64,000 nucleotides of DNA from NCBI GenBank assembly GCA_050633785.1, contig JBOEHE010000046.1:79118-143117 (forward strand), read 5' to 3'. Made by a program: the position numbers and the translations under genes. Within the stretch, counting starts at the first letter, position 1. Each line of letters opens with the position of its first letter. The notes below the pieces were generated by a model. The model was not told the DNA's origin, did no database searches, and was given only the letters and a program-made list of their open reading frames with translations. This document shows positions 52,299 to 61,256 of this stretch, in pieces. This stretch comes from CALKZN01 sp050633785 (GTDB lineage: Bacteria; Pseudomonadota; Gammaproteobacteria; Arenicellales; Arenicellaceae).

Positions 52299-53636
52299 CT
52301 ATTCCAGCCCCAGTTTCTGAATTCGCCGTTTCAGAGCGTGGCGCGAGATGCCCAGCTTTTCAGCCGCCAACCCTTTTTTGCCATTACACTCTCCGAGTGC
52401 TCTTTGCACCAGATCTCGCTCGGCATTGTCCATTGCATCTTTGATGGTATCAGCCTTGTTATATGCCAGCCCTCTCAAATCAACAGGCAGCAAATCTGGA
52501 GTAATCGTCTTGCCCGGATATAAGATGGTTAAACGTTCAATAATATTTTTCAATTCTCGAACATTGCCGGGCCATTCATACTCTTCAAAAATAGAACGAA
52601 TGTCATCAGACATCGTTAGAGGCTGGCAACCTTCTCGATTGGACAAAACAGTTGAAAAACAGTTAGCCAACAACCAGATATCTCCACCTCTATGGCGCAA
52701 AGCTGGAATTTCTATAGGGATTATGTTCAAACGGAAGAAAAGGTCTTTTCTGAATTCGCCATTCTCAACACTTTCTTCCAGATCTCGATTAGTGGCGGCA
52801 ATGACCCTGACATTGGCTTTCTTTTCTCTGGGAGACCCAACTGGTCGATATGTCCATGATTCCAACAAGGTCAACAATTTAGCCTGTAATGTCAGGGGCA
52901 ACTCACCTATCTCATCGAGAAACAAAGTGCCTTTCTCAGCCACTTCGACCAAGCCAGCTCGTGTTGAATCTGCCCCTGTAAAGGCCCCCTTTTCGACACC
53001 GAAAAGCTCGGCTTCAATTAGATGTTCTGGCAAAGATGAACAATTAATTTCAACAAAAGGTGCATTCTTATTCTCCGTTTTATTGTGAATTTCTTTGGCC
53101 ACAATCGTTTTACCTACACCCGTTTCACCATAGAGCAAAATGGTTCTGGCTTTACTGTTTGCCACACTGTCCAGACTCTCAAGCAAACTCATCATTATCT
53201 GGCTTTCGCCAATCAGATTCTGCGACGCAGTTATTTTCTTACGATGATATAAGACTTCTTTTTTCAGGCGCTTTTGAGACAAGGTTTTATTAACCAGCAG
53301 AATCAATTCATCAACATCAAAAGGTTTGGTCAAATAATCGATAGCTCCTGTTTTAATGGCACTGACAGCATCTTTGGTGTGGCCATGCGCGGAAATCATG
53401 ATTACCGGCGTATCTATTTGCATCGCAATTATACGCTCCAGAACCTCAAGACCAGATATGTCAGGCAACTTCAGATCCAGCAACACCACATCCGGGCGTT
53501 CAGCTTCGAGCATTTTTAAACCACTGGCGCCATCATAAGCTTCAAGGCAGCTGATATGAGCCAACCCCAGTGTGTAGGATAGTGACTTAGCCAGCTGAAC
53601 TTCATCATCAATAATTAAACATCTTATCGAACTCAT
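52299..53636 (-). CDS. Sigma54-dependent response regulator, NtrC family
   Basis: The 445-residue protein has a receiver domain with D54 (VVLLDLKLPD) and K104, and an AAA+ domain at about 140-370. The latter carries Walker A GETGVGKT (170-177), the sigma54-contacting GAFTGA (217-222), Walker B LFLDEIGE and the arginine-finger region FRKDLFFRLN. A Fis-type helix-turn-helix lies at the C-terminus (KKGLAAEKLGISRHALKRRI). It must activate a sigma54 promoter; the one at 48640-48655 with GAGCGAT palindromes is the obvious candidate. It overlaps the kinase gene by four bases. Confidence 0.96.
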   Translation of the reverse strand: MSSIRCLIIDDEVQLAKSLSYTLGLAHISCLEAYDGASGLKMLEAERPDVVLLDLKLPDISGLEVLERIIAMQIDTPVIMISAHGHTKDAVSAIKTGAIDYLTKPFDVDELILLVNKTLSQKRLKKEVLYHRKKITASQNLIGESQIMMSLLESLDSVANSKARTILLYGETGVGKTIVAKEIHNKTENKNAPFVEINCSSLPEHLIEAELFGVEKGAFTGADSTRAGLVEVAEKGTLFLDEIGELPLTLQAKLLTLLESWTYRPVGSPREKKANVRVIAATNRDLEESVENGEFRKDLFFRLNIIPIEIPALRHRGGDIWLLANCFSTVLSNREGCQPLTMSDDIRSIFEEYEWPGNVRELKNIIERLTILYPGKTITPDLLPVDLRGLAYNKADTIKDAMDNAERDLVQRALGECNGKKGLAAEKLGISRHALKRRIQKLGLE

Positions 53637-55306
53637 GTATTTTCACCCTGTTTATTATGTGCCTGCACTATGGGCATAGTGATTCGAATTGTTGTCCCTT
53701 CACCCAACTTGCTCTGTATTTCAAAAGTACCACCATTGACTTTGACCAGTTGGGCGCAAATTGCCAGACCCAATCCAGTACCTCCTTGTTTGGTAGTGAA
53801 AAAAGGTTGCTGCACTTTCTCCAAAACCTCTGGTTCAATACCCGTACCTGAATCGGAAACCGTTATTTCTGCCAAACCAGCATGGTCAATTGCCTTCAAG
53901 CGTAAATGTCCACCTTCTGGCATGGCCTGTAGAGCATTTAAAATAATATTCATAAAGACCTGCCGCAACTGCCCTGGATCAGCAAAAACAACAATAGAGC
54001 GCTGCCCCAGTAAACTGATTTTGATACCGGCATCCAATGCTGTCGTTGAAACCAGAACATTAACGTGGTTAAACACATCACGAATTGAGCACGGTTCCAT
54101 TTTAGGTTCACGTGGGCGTGCATAGTTCATAAACTCTTCAACAATAGCATCAGTACGTATGATTTCATTGTCCACAGCTTCCAACATTTTTTTACGTTCA
54201 GGGTCACTTTCGGAGCCAATCAAGCCATGCACAGTAGTGCCAATAGTAGCCAGAGGATTACGTATTTCATGTGCAATGCCAGTTGCCAGATTACCCAATG
54301 CAGCGCGGCGTTCCACATCAACCCTGGACGAGATCATGGAACTCAGTTGTTCACTCATATTGTTAAACGACCGAGCCAACATGCCTAATTCACCGGGACC
54401 ATCTTCGGCAACCCGAACATTCAAATTGCCAGCGGCAATAGCCTTGGCACCATTTTTCAGTGGTAATACCCAACGAGCAAGGCGTTGTGACATATTGATA
54501 AACAGGCCAATAACGCTGATGGCCGACAACACAACAAAAAACAACAACCAACGGCGGATTCCAGTTTCAACGACAGGTTCTCCATTTTGTTGCAAACCAA
54601 TTGACCACCCTGGAATAAAAGGTTCTGAACTGGCCAGTAATAAATCAGACTTCGCCCGAGTGCCCACTGCATTCAAAGTATGATTGCCAGGGGTGAAAAT
54701 AATCGGCTCGTAAATGCCAGAACGAAATAAAGAAACGGTTTTTTCAGTTAACGAGGTCAAGCGAACCTTTAAGGCAATAATGCCTATTTTTTCACCTTTA
54801 CGAATCACCATTTTCGACATATGAAACCAACCAGGTTTGCCAGAATCCGGCAGGGTTGGATCAGAAATAGCGATAGAATCAATGTGTACACCACTGGGTT
54901 GAATATGTTCTGGATGATCGATAGAAGCAGGCAATGACCACAAAAACTGGCCTGCAACACTGTAGAATTCAATGCCATAGATATCAGGGTCGCCAGTTTC
55001 AAAATACAAAAAATCAAGCAATTGCTCGGAAAATTCAGAGCGATTGTCATGAGTAAAAACGCTGTCTATTTCCTGCAGATCAGCCAAGTCATTCAAACGT
55101 TTAACTTGAATATCAATAAAATTCTCTATTTTGACTACCGTTGTTTGAATATCGCCTTCCAGCTTTTCCAGCAACAGACGGTTGGTCAACGAAGAACTGT
55201 GTCGGTCATAAAGCACAGCAACGATCATCAATGGAATAATGGCAATCGCCAGGGATCCCCACAAATACCGTTTTATCAGTGTCAATTGATGCAAATAAGA
55301 ACCCAA
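53633..55306 (-). CDS. Membrane sensor histidine kinase, NtrB/DctB-like
   Basis: The 557-residue protein has transmembrane helices at about 14-33 and 252-272 bracketing a periplasmic Cache-like sensor of about 215 residues. HAMP follows at about 275-330, then HisKA with H346 (LATGIAHEIRNPLATIG) and HATPase (N in IILNALQAM; DSGTGIEP; GGTGLGLAI). It phosphorylates the adjacent NtrC-type regulator. A perfect 19-base palindrome lies about 90 bases upstream, suggesting autoregulation by its partner. The operon order is kinase, activator, binding protein. Confidence 0.94.
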   Translation of the reverse strand: MGSYLHQLTLIKRYLWGSLAIAIIPLMIVAVLYDRHSSSLTNRLLLEKLEGDIQTTVVKIENFIDIQVKRLNDLADLQEIDSVFTHDNRSEFSEQLLDFLYFETGDPDIYGIEFYSVAGQFLWSLPASIDHPEHIQPSGVHIDSIAISDPTLPDSGKPGWFHMSKMVIRKGEKIGIIALKVRLTSLTEKTVSLFRSGIYEPIIFTPGNHTLNAVGTRAKSDLLLASSEPFIPGWSIGLQQNGEPVVETGIRRWLLFFVVLSAISVIGLFINMSQRLARWVLPLKNGAKAIAAGNLNVRVAEDGPGELGMLARSFNNMSEQLSSMISSRVDVERRAALGNLATGIAHEIRNPLATIGTTVHGLIGSESDPERKKMLEAVDNEIIRTDAIVEEFMNYARPREPKMEPCSIRDVFNHVNVLVSTTALDAGIKISLLGQRSIVVFADPGQLRQVFMNIILNALQAMPEGGHLRLKAIDHAGLAEITVSDSGTGIEPEVLEKVQQPFFTTKQGGTGLGLAICAQLVKVNGGTFEIQSKLGEGTTIRITMPIVQAHNKQGENT

Positions 55307-55392
55307 AGAACTCCCCTGGTTAAAAAGAGTTCGGAACCAGACGACAACCAGAACGCTTTATAATTGATGACAGTTAACTATACTAGCAGATA

Positions 55393-55411
55393 ATGAGCGA
55401 TAATCGCTCAT
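55393..55411. promoter_or_regulatory. Palindromic activator site upstream of the kinase operon
   Basis: ATGAGCGATAATCGCTCAT is a perfect 19-base palindrome. Its 15-base core is identical to the distal site before the sigma54 promoter at 48640. No sigma54 promoter was found between it and the kinase, so here the bound regulator may repress or modulate a sigma70 promoter. Confidence 0.8.
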
Positions 55412-55458
55412 AAATTTATTGTCGTAGTAATGCGTTAGCAGCAGTAAAGGTTTCTGAC

Positions 55459-58400
55459 CTATGATTCTAGCTGTTCATCAATGCTCAGCAACAAGTCCTG
55501 CAACTTTTCGGCGTAGTCTTCAGGTTCTTCCCATAAGCCACGTTGCACAGCCTCAAGCAATCGTTCCGCCGTTTCTTCCAGAGCACTGGGGTTGTGTTCC
55601 TGCATAAAGCGTTGGTTTTCTTCGTCAAAAACCAGTGCATCGGCAACACTTTTATACTGATAATCATCAATCAGATTGGTAGTTGCGTCATAAGCAAACA
55701 GATAATCCACACTGGCTGCCATTTCAAACGCTCCTTTATAACCATGCTCCTGCATCGCTTTGATCCATTTGGGATTCAACACTCTGGAACGAATAACCCG
55801 ATTCAATTCCTCTTTGAGAGTGCGAACTTTAGGTTCAGCCGGATTAGAATGGTCGTTGTGATAAATAACCGGTTCCTCACCTGAATACTGGTTCACAGCA
55901 TTGCTCATCCCTCCCTGAAACTGATAATAATCATCAGAATCCAACAGGTCATGTTCCCGGTTATCCTGATTATGAACCACGACTTCCAGCTTGCTGAGCC
56001 TGTTCTCAAAAGCACTTTTTGCCTCAACACCATCTTCTGTGCAGCTATCATTGCCATACGCATACCCTCCCCAGTTGACATAGGCTTCAGCCAAGTCAGA
56101 GCGTTCTTCCCAGCAACGTTCATCGATCAAACCTTGCAAGCCTGCACCGTAGGCTCCTGGTTTGCTGCCAAAGACACGATAACTTGCCTGTCGCTGCGCT
56201 TGCTCTGAACTCATACCCAGATTTTGCAATTCTGCGAGGCGTGTTTGAATATTCTGTTGAACCACATTCATACCGCCCGGATCATCATAGTCAGCCAGAG
56301 CTTGCACAGCGGCATCAAACAAACGCATCACATTAGGGAAAGCATCACGGAAAAAACCAGACACTCGCAAAGTCACATCCACACGGGGACGGCCAAGTAA
56401 CATCGTTGGCACAATTTCAAAATCCACCACACGCTGTGAGCCTTGAACCCAGACCGGTTTGATGCCCATCAAAGCAAAAGCTTGTGCAATATCATCACCG
56501 CCGGTGCGCATGGTGGCAGTGCCCCATACCGACAAACCAAGTTGTCGAGGATAGTCACCATGATCCTGCAAATGACGTTCCAACATGGTTTGAGCTGAAC
56601 GCTGACCAATAGCCCAGGCGGCTGGAGAAGGGATGGAGCGATTATCAACTGAGAAAAAATTACGCCCGGTTGGTAAAGTATCAAGCCGCCCACGGGTGGG
56701 AGCACCACTGGGACCAGGTTCAATAAACCCACCTTGCAATCCGGTGATCAATGCCTGCAATTCCTGGTCGACACTTTTCTCTAAGGCTTTCAACAACACA
56801 GCTCTGGCATACTGTAGCTGCTGGGCTGTCGCGGGATAGCTTTGCTCAAAATTATCGTTCAGACTCTCACCCTCAAGCACATAACGTTGTACCCATTGCT
56901 GCGCTAACAATTCCAGCCTTTCACGGGTGTCTGCATCCGTTCGCCAGACTTTTTCATCCAGAGACTGCAACAACTCAGGTTTGACACCTTGCCAAAGCTC
57001 AGCACTGGGCAACAAAGGATCAAACACCTCGCTGCCCTGTTTCAACTCAAGGTCATTGGCTAAATTATGCAAAATACCCTGACTGGGTGCGTCTTTGCCT
57101 CGCGGCAAACGTAATAAAGCAACCAGGGTGTCCGTCAATTTTTCCTGCACAGGCAAAGCACCCAGGCAATGCAAACCATGGCGAATCTGCGCCTCTTTGA
57201 TATCACACAAATAAGCATCCAGCTGTTCAAGAATCGCATCTTGGTCATCCTGTTTCGATAATCCTAATTCTTGAAGGACATTCGTGCTGGTGACCTTGTC
57301 AAAAATTTCATCACGCAACCACAGTTCGCGTCGTTCATCCATTCCCAGTGCCTGATAATATTCATCCACTAAATTTTCCAGATCAGCAATATCACCGTAG
57401 ACTTCTGCCCGAGTCATAGGCGGCATCAAATGGTCAATAATAGCGGCTTGAGTACGACGTTTTGCCTGGGCTCCTTCACCAGGATCATTGACGATAAACG
57501 GATAGAAGTGCGGTATTGGCCCCAGAGCTATATCAGGCCAACATTGTTCAGACAAAGCAGACCCTTTGCCAGGAAGCCATTCCAGATTGCCATGTTTGCC
57601 AACATGTATGATGGCATTGATGTTATAACAATGTCTCAACCAAACATAAAAAGCCAGATAGCTGTGCGGTGGGACAAGGTCTGGATCATGATAGTTCGCC
57701 TGCAGATCAAGATTGAAACCTCGAGCAGGTTGAATACCTACAAAGGTTTCACCCAGGCGAATACCCGCCAGCATGATTCTGTTGTTGCGGCATTTAGGGT
57801 CTTGTTCCGGTGTTCCCCAACGCTCTAGCACCGCTTTCTGGCAAGACCTTGGCATTTGTTGAAAATGGTGTTGATACTCTTCAAGGCTAATGCTTTGCCA
57901 GCAAGGCAGTTGATGTAACGTATTGGGATTGTTTGTAACCGATCCCAACAATGTTTTTATCAACTCAGTGCCATCACTGGGTATTTCCGCTACTGGGAAT
58001 CCGGACTGCTGCATTGCGTGCAGTATGTTAATAGTAGACTGCGGCGTATCCAAACCCACACCATTACCAATACGACCATCCTTGGTAGGATAATTAGCCA
58101 ATATCAGAGCAACTCGTTTATCACAATTACTCAACGCCGTCAGTTGGCAATAACGATGCGCCAAGTCTGCAACAAACTCAGCCCTTTCCCGGTGCAAGGC
58201 ATATTTGACCACTGGAATCTGGCAACGTTCGCTGTAATGCGCTTCTGACTTAAAGCTAATAGCGCGGGTAACGATACGCCCATCCATTTCGGGCAATACC
58301 ACTTGCATAGCAATATCACGACTGCGCAAGCCCTGACTGTAGGATTGCCAATCTTCCTCAGTACTGCTTGATAGCACCAGTTGCAACACCACCAGACGGC

Positions 58401-59313
58401 GTGAAAATGACACAACAAAATCCGTCGGTTGCGATGACAAATCAGGAGCCGATACAGTATTGCAGGCAAAGGCCGTAGTGTTGATCAACAGGCGCGCATC
58501 AATCTGACCAATCATATCATTCACCAACTCCAGAGAGTCTTTATCTTTCAACGAGGCAACCGCAATTGGCAATGGCTTGAGACCTTTTAACTCCAAGGTC
58601 TCAAGCAATTCATCAAACATAGCGGTATTGGCACTCTGAAGATGACTGCGATAGAAAATAACAATGCAACAGCTGGCGGCTGGATCAACGTTTCGCTCAG
58701 TCCAGCGCTGTTGCCAATAATCCAGATTCGCCTGCGAGTCGCTGGCAGCAAAAGCCAATGATTCGGGATGATAGATCAGACAACGAGGCAATGAATCAGG
58801 CTCATGCCAGGGGTAGTTTTTCTTTAAATACGCAGATGCCAGAAAGTAAAACAGCTGCTGGTTGTTAGCGACACCACCTGCACGCAAAAACTGCCAGACA
58901 CGAACTGCTTCCGGTTCCTCAACAGACGATGCGGCAAACAGTTGTTCATCAACCGCATCATCCCCAGGCACCAGAATCAGCTGCCGACTGCTATCTTCAG
59001 CCGCCCAGGCGCATAGACGTTCAAAACCATATTGCCAGTAATTCGCCCCACCTAATAATGAAACCACTAGCACTTTGGCCTGACTTAATACCTTATCTTC
59101 ATACAGATCAAACGCAGCAGGTTTAAGCAACTGCATCCAGTTAGCCAATCGAACACTGGGGTAATCACCCGGTAATGACTCAACGCTGGCGGCCAAGGCC
59201 GCCAAGGCGCTGTCTGCTGCCGACAATACGACAATATCACCTGCAGATTGATCCAGATCAATAATGCCTTCTTCGTCGCTGAAACCACCCGGCTTTGAAG
59301 CTAATAAATGCAC
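55459..59313 (-). CDS. cobN: CobN, cobaltochelatase large subunit
   Basis: The 1284-residue protein starts at GTG 59313 and opens MHLLASKPGGF(S)DEE, then DIVVLSAADSALAALA, the standard CobN N-terminus. Inner motifs include ANYPTKDGRIGNGVGLDTPQ, HVGKHGNLEWLPGKG, and WGTATMRTGGDDIAQAFALM with SGFFRDAFPNVM. Length is normal for the family. CobN inserts cobalt into hydrogenobyrinate diamide with CobS and CobT or chelatase-like partners, none of which are in the window. It lies 54 bases after cobW on the same strand. Confidence 0.97.
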   Translation of the reverse strand: MHLLASKPGGFSDEEGIIDLDQSAGDIVVLSAADSALAALAASVESLPGDYPSVRLANWMQLLKPAAFDLYEDKVLSQAKVLVVSLLGGANYWQYGFERLCAWAAEDSSRQLILVPGDDAVDEQLFAASSVEEPEAVRVWQFLRAGGVANNQQLFYFLASAYLKKNYPWHEPDSLPRCLIYHPESLAFAASDSQANLDYWQQRWTERNVDPAASCCIVIFYRSHLQSANTAMFDELLETLELKGLKPLPIAVASLKDKDSLELVNDMIGQIDARLLINTTAFACNTVSAPDLSSQPTDFVVSFSRRLVVLQLVLSSSTEEDWQSYSQGLRSRDIAMQVVLPEMDGRIVTRAISFKSEAHYSERCQIPVVKYALHRERAEFVADLAHRYCQLTALSNCDKRVALILANYPTKDGRIGNGVGLDTPQSTINILHAMQQSGFPVAEIPSDGTELIKTLLGSVTNNPNTLHQLPCWQSISLEEYQHHFQQMPRSCQKAVLERWGTPEQDPKCRNNRIMLAGIRLGETFVGIQPARGFNLDLQANYHDPDLVPPHSYLAFYVWLRHCYNINAIIHVGKHGNLEWLPGKGSALSEQCWPDIALGPIPHFYPFIVNDPGEGAQAKRRTQAAIIDHLMPPMTRAEVYGDIADLENLVDEYYQALGMDERRELWLRDEIFDKVTSTNVLQELGLSKQDDQDAILEQLDAYLCDIKEAQIRHGLHCLGALPVQEKLTDTLVALLRLPRGKDAPSQGILHNLANDLELKQGSEVFDPLLPSAELWQGVKPELLQSLDEKVWRTDADTRERLELLAQQWVQRYVLEGESLNDNFEQSYPATAQQLQYARAVLLKALEKSVDQELQALITGLQGGFIEPGPSGAPTRGRLDTLPTGRNFFSVDNRSIPSPAAWAIGQRSAQTMLERHLQDHGDYPRQLGLSVWGTATMRTGGDDIAQAFALMGIKPVWVQGSQRVVDFEIVPTMLLGRPRVDVTLRVSGFFRDAFPNVMRLFDAAVQALADYDDPGGMNVVQQNIQTRLAELQNLGMSSEQAQRQASYRVFGSKPGAYGAGLQGLIDERCWEERSDLAEAYVNWGGYAYGNDSCTEDGVEAKSAFENRLSKLEVVVHNQDNREHDLLDSDDYYQFQGGMSNAVNQYSGEEPVIYHNDHSNPAEPKVRTLKEELNRVIRSRVLNPKWIKAMQEHGYKGAFEMAASVDYLFAYDATTNLIDDYQYKSVADALVFDEENQRFMQEHNPSALEETAERLLEAVQRGLWEEPEDYAEKLQDLLLSIDEQLES

Positions 59314-59367
59314 TTGATTAACGAACTGGTCTTTGCAATTTTATCGTAACTGCCTGGCTGAACGAAG

Positions 59368-60459
59368 TTAAGCCGCAGCAGGTAGTTCAGCCACCTGCAA
59401 AGCTTTCGTCAATATTGCTTCATCCAAATTTTTACCAATAAACACCAGGCTGGTTTTAGGCTGTTCTTCGGCTGACCAGAAACGGTCGAAATGTACATCT
59501 AATCGTTCACCCACTGCCTGCAGAACCTGACGCATTGATTTTCCAGGCAAGCTGGCAAATCCCTTGACACGATAAATAGTGTGCTTGGATAACAATTCAC
59601 GCAACACTGTCTGCAACTTGTCACTGTCCACATCTCCCAGAGTGATCACATACGAATCGAAGTGATCATGGGCGTGTGTATGGTGTTCTCCATGCTCATG
59701 ATGGTGATCGTGGTGATTATGCACATGATCGATGGTCTCCTCAGCAGCTGATTCAATGCCAATCAATACGTCCAGAGAGACTTCTCCAGAATTGATATAA
59801 ATGGTTTTGACTGCTTCAGATACTCGTCCTTCAACCACAGACTTAACCTTGTCACGACGCTCATCATCCAATAGATCATTTTTGCTCACCACGACTAAGT
59901 CCGCCGCGCTCAGCTGATCTTCCAACAATTCCTGCAAGCTGGGATCATGGTCCAGGCTTTCATCGGCCAGACGCTGGGCCTGAACCTGTTCTTCATCGTT
60001 CGCAAAACGCCCAGCGGCCACAGCTTGTCCGTCCACCACGGTGATAACCGCATCAACTGTGCAATGCTGTTTGATTTCCGGCCAGTTAAAGGCCTGCACC
60101 AAGGGCTTAGGCAATGCCAGCCCAGACGTTTCAATCAGTATATGATCAATTTCATCACGGCGCTCAACCAAAGCTTGCATGACCGGCAGAAACTCTTCTT
60201 CTACAGTGCAACAGATACAGCCATTGGCCAGCTCATAAATACCATTTTCACCCGCAGCCAATGTGGCCGTTTCATCGTCATCACAGTCAAGTGGACAGCT
60301 GCGCAGCAAATCTGCGTCAATGTCCATCTCACCAAACTCATTCACAATCACGGCAATGCGTTTACCCGCTGCTTTTTGCAAGACATTAGAAAGCAAGGTA
60401 GTTTTGCCACTGCCAAGAAAACCGGTGACAACAGTTGCGGGGATTTTTTTCAATTCCAT
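59368..60459 (-). CDS. cobW: CobW, COG0523 metal-chaperone GTPase
   Basis: ATG 60459 with GAGG upstream gives a 363-residue protein opening MELKKIPATVVTGFLGSGKTT (Walker A GFLGSGKT at 13-20). It has the metal-binding motif GCICC (CxCC), switch ETSGLALP and SKNDLL (NKxD-like). A His-rich loop (HNHHDHHHEHGEHHTHAHDH, about 247-266) and the C-terminal CobW domain complete the family pattern. It probably delivers cobalt to CobN in the cytoplasm. Position directly upstream of cobN favours cobalt over zinc. A longer frame from 60540 lacks support. Confidence 0.95.
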   Translation of the reverse strand: MELKKIPATVVTGFLGSGKTTLLSNVLQKAAGKRIAVIVNEFGEMDIDADLLRSCPLDCDDDETATLAAGENGIYELANGCICCTVEEEFLPVMQALVERRDEIDHILIETSGLALPKPLVQAFNWPEIKQHCTVDAVITVVDGQAVAAGRFANDEEQVQAQRLADESLDHDPSLQELLEDQLSAADLVVVSKNDLLDDERRDKVKSVVEGRVSEAVKTIYINSGEVSLDVLIGIESAAEETIDHVHNHHDHHHEHGEHHTHAHDHFDSYVITLGDVDSDKLQTVLRELLSKHTIYRVKGFASLPGKSMRQVLQAVGERLDVHFDRFWSAEEQPKTSLVFIGKNLDEAILTKALQVAELPAAA

Positions 60460-60761
60460 GGATGCGCCCTCTAGGCCTGTTTGTAACGTCTGTAGACGTT
60501 GCGAAAAATTAATTAAAAGTCGGCAGCAGGTGCCAGACAAAGTCTGGCAAAAATTGTACCTGATACTGACAAAATAATCACCGAAGTCTTACACAAAGAA
60601 ATGGTAAACCCAGCTCATTGATTATGAGAAAAATGGATAGGCTTAGCGCCCATTTTTCTGGTAATGTTCGTGTTTGAGAAATGGCACTGTCATTGCCCCT
60701 GGGCCAGTAATCAAAATAACAATCCGTTTATAACAACAAATTTGAATACAGACCGATAATA
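60460..60761. other. Divergent promoter region of cobW and the His-containing lipoprotein
   Basis: No gene was seen. The region contains GCCAGAC/GTCTGGC (a seven-base stem with AAA loop) near 60531-60547 and AACGTCT/AGACGTT near 60486-60501. I looked for a cobalamin riboswitch and found no convincing B12 box. Metal or B12 control must be tested directly. Confidence 0.45.
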
Positions 60762-61241
60762 ATGCAGTTACGACGCTTTCCAATTCTTATTTTTTCAGCC
60801 CTGATGCTAAGCGCTTGCCAACCATCCCAAGATAATCAAGATGCAAATCACAGTGCAGATAATCTCACTGAAAAACATGACCACACCAAGCACGATCATG
60901 GCACGCTTGACATTGAATCTTTTGATGGCCAAAACCAGATTCCAGCATTAACTCTGGATGTTCAAGCCGACTCAATGTCAGGCTGGAATCTGCAGATTAA
61001 AACTGAGCACTTCAGTTTCACTCCAGAGCAGGTTGGCGAGGATGCAACGGCAGGTGAAGGCCATGCCCACTTATTTGTTGACAATTATAAAATAGCTCGA
61101 CTCTATGGCAACTGGTATCATCTGAAGAAACTGACGCCGGGAAAACATGAAGTCCGGGTCACACTCAACGCCAATGACCACTCAACCTGGGCCACACAAG
61201 GCAATGAAATTTCCGCCACAATTACCATCGAACAAGATTGA
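60762..61241 (+). CDS. Small lipoprotein with His-containing segment, metal-linked
   Basis: The 159-residue protein has a lipoprotein signal with lipobox LSAC (cysteine at 19). A His/Asp-rich stretch follows (EKHDHTKHDHG, about 37-47). The rest is a beta-rich domain with GEGHAHLFVDNYKIARLYGNWYHLKKLTPGKHEVRVTLNANDHS, a pattern seen in small periplasmic proteins of metal or copper context. It lies 15 bases before cbiX on the same strand. I infer periplasmic or outer-membrane metal binding; the exact function is unknown. Confidence 0.75.
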   Translation: MQLRRFPILIFSALMLSACQPSQDNQDANHSADNLTEKHDHTKHDHGTLDIESFDGQNQIPALTLDVQADSMSGWNLQIKTEHFSFTPEQVGEDATAGEGHAHLFVDNYKIARLYGNWYHLKKLTPGKHEVRVTLNANDHSTWATQGNEISATITIEQD

Positions 61242-61256
61242 AACAAGGTTAATACT

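Noticed and set aside
60460..60761. Cobalamin riboswitch between cobW and the lipoprotein gene
   Set aside because: No convincing B12-box or matching stem pattern was visible on either strand; only two short stems are present.
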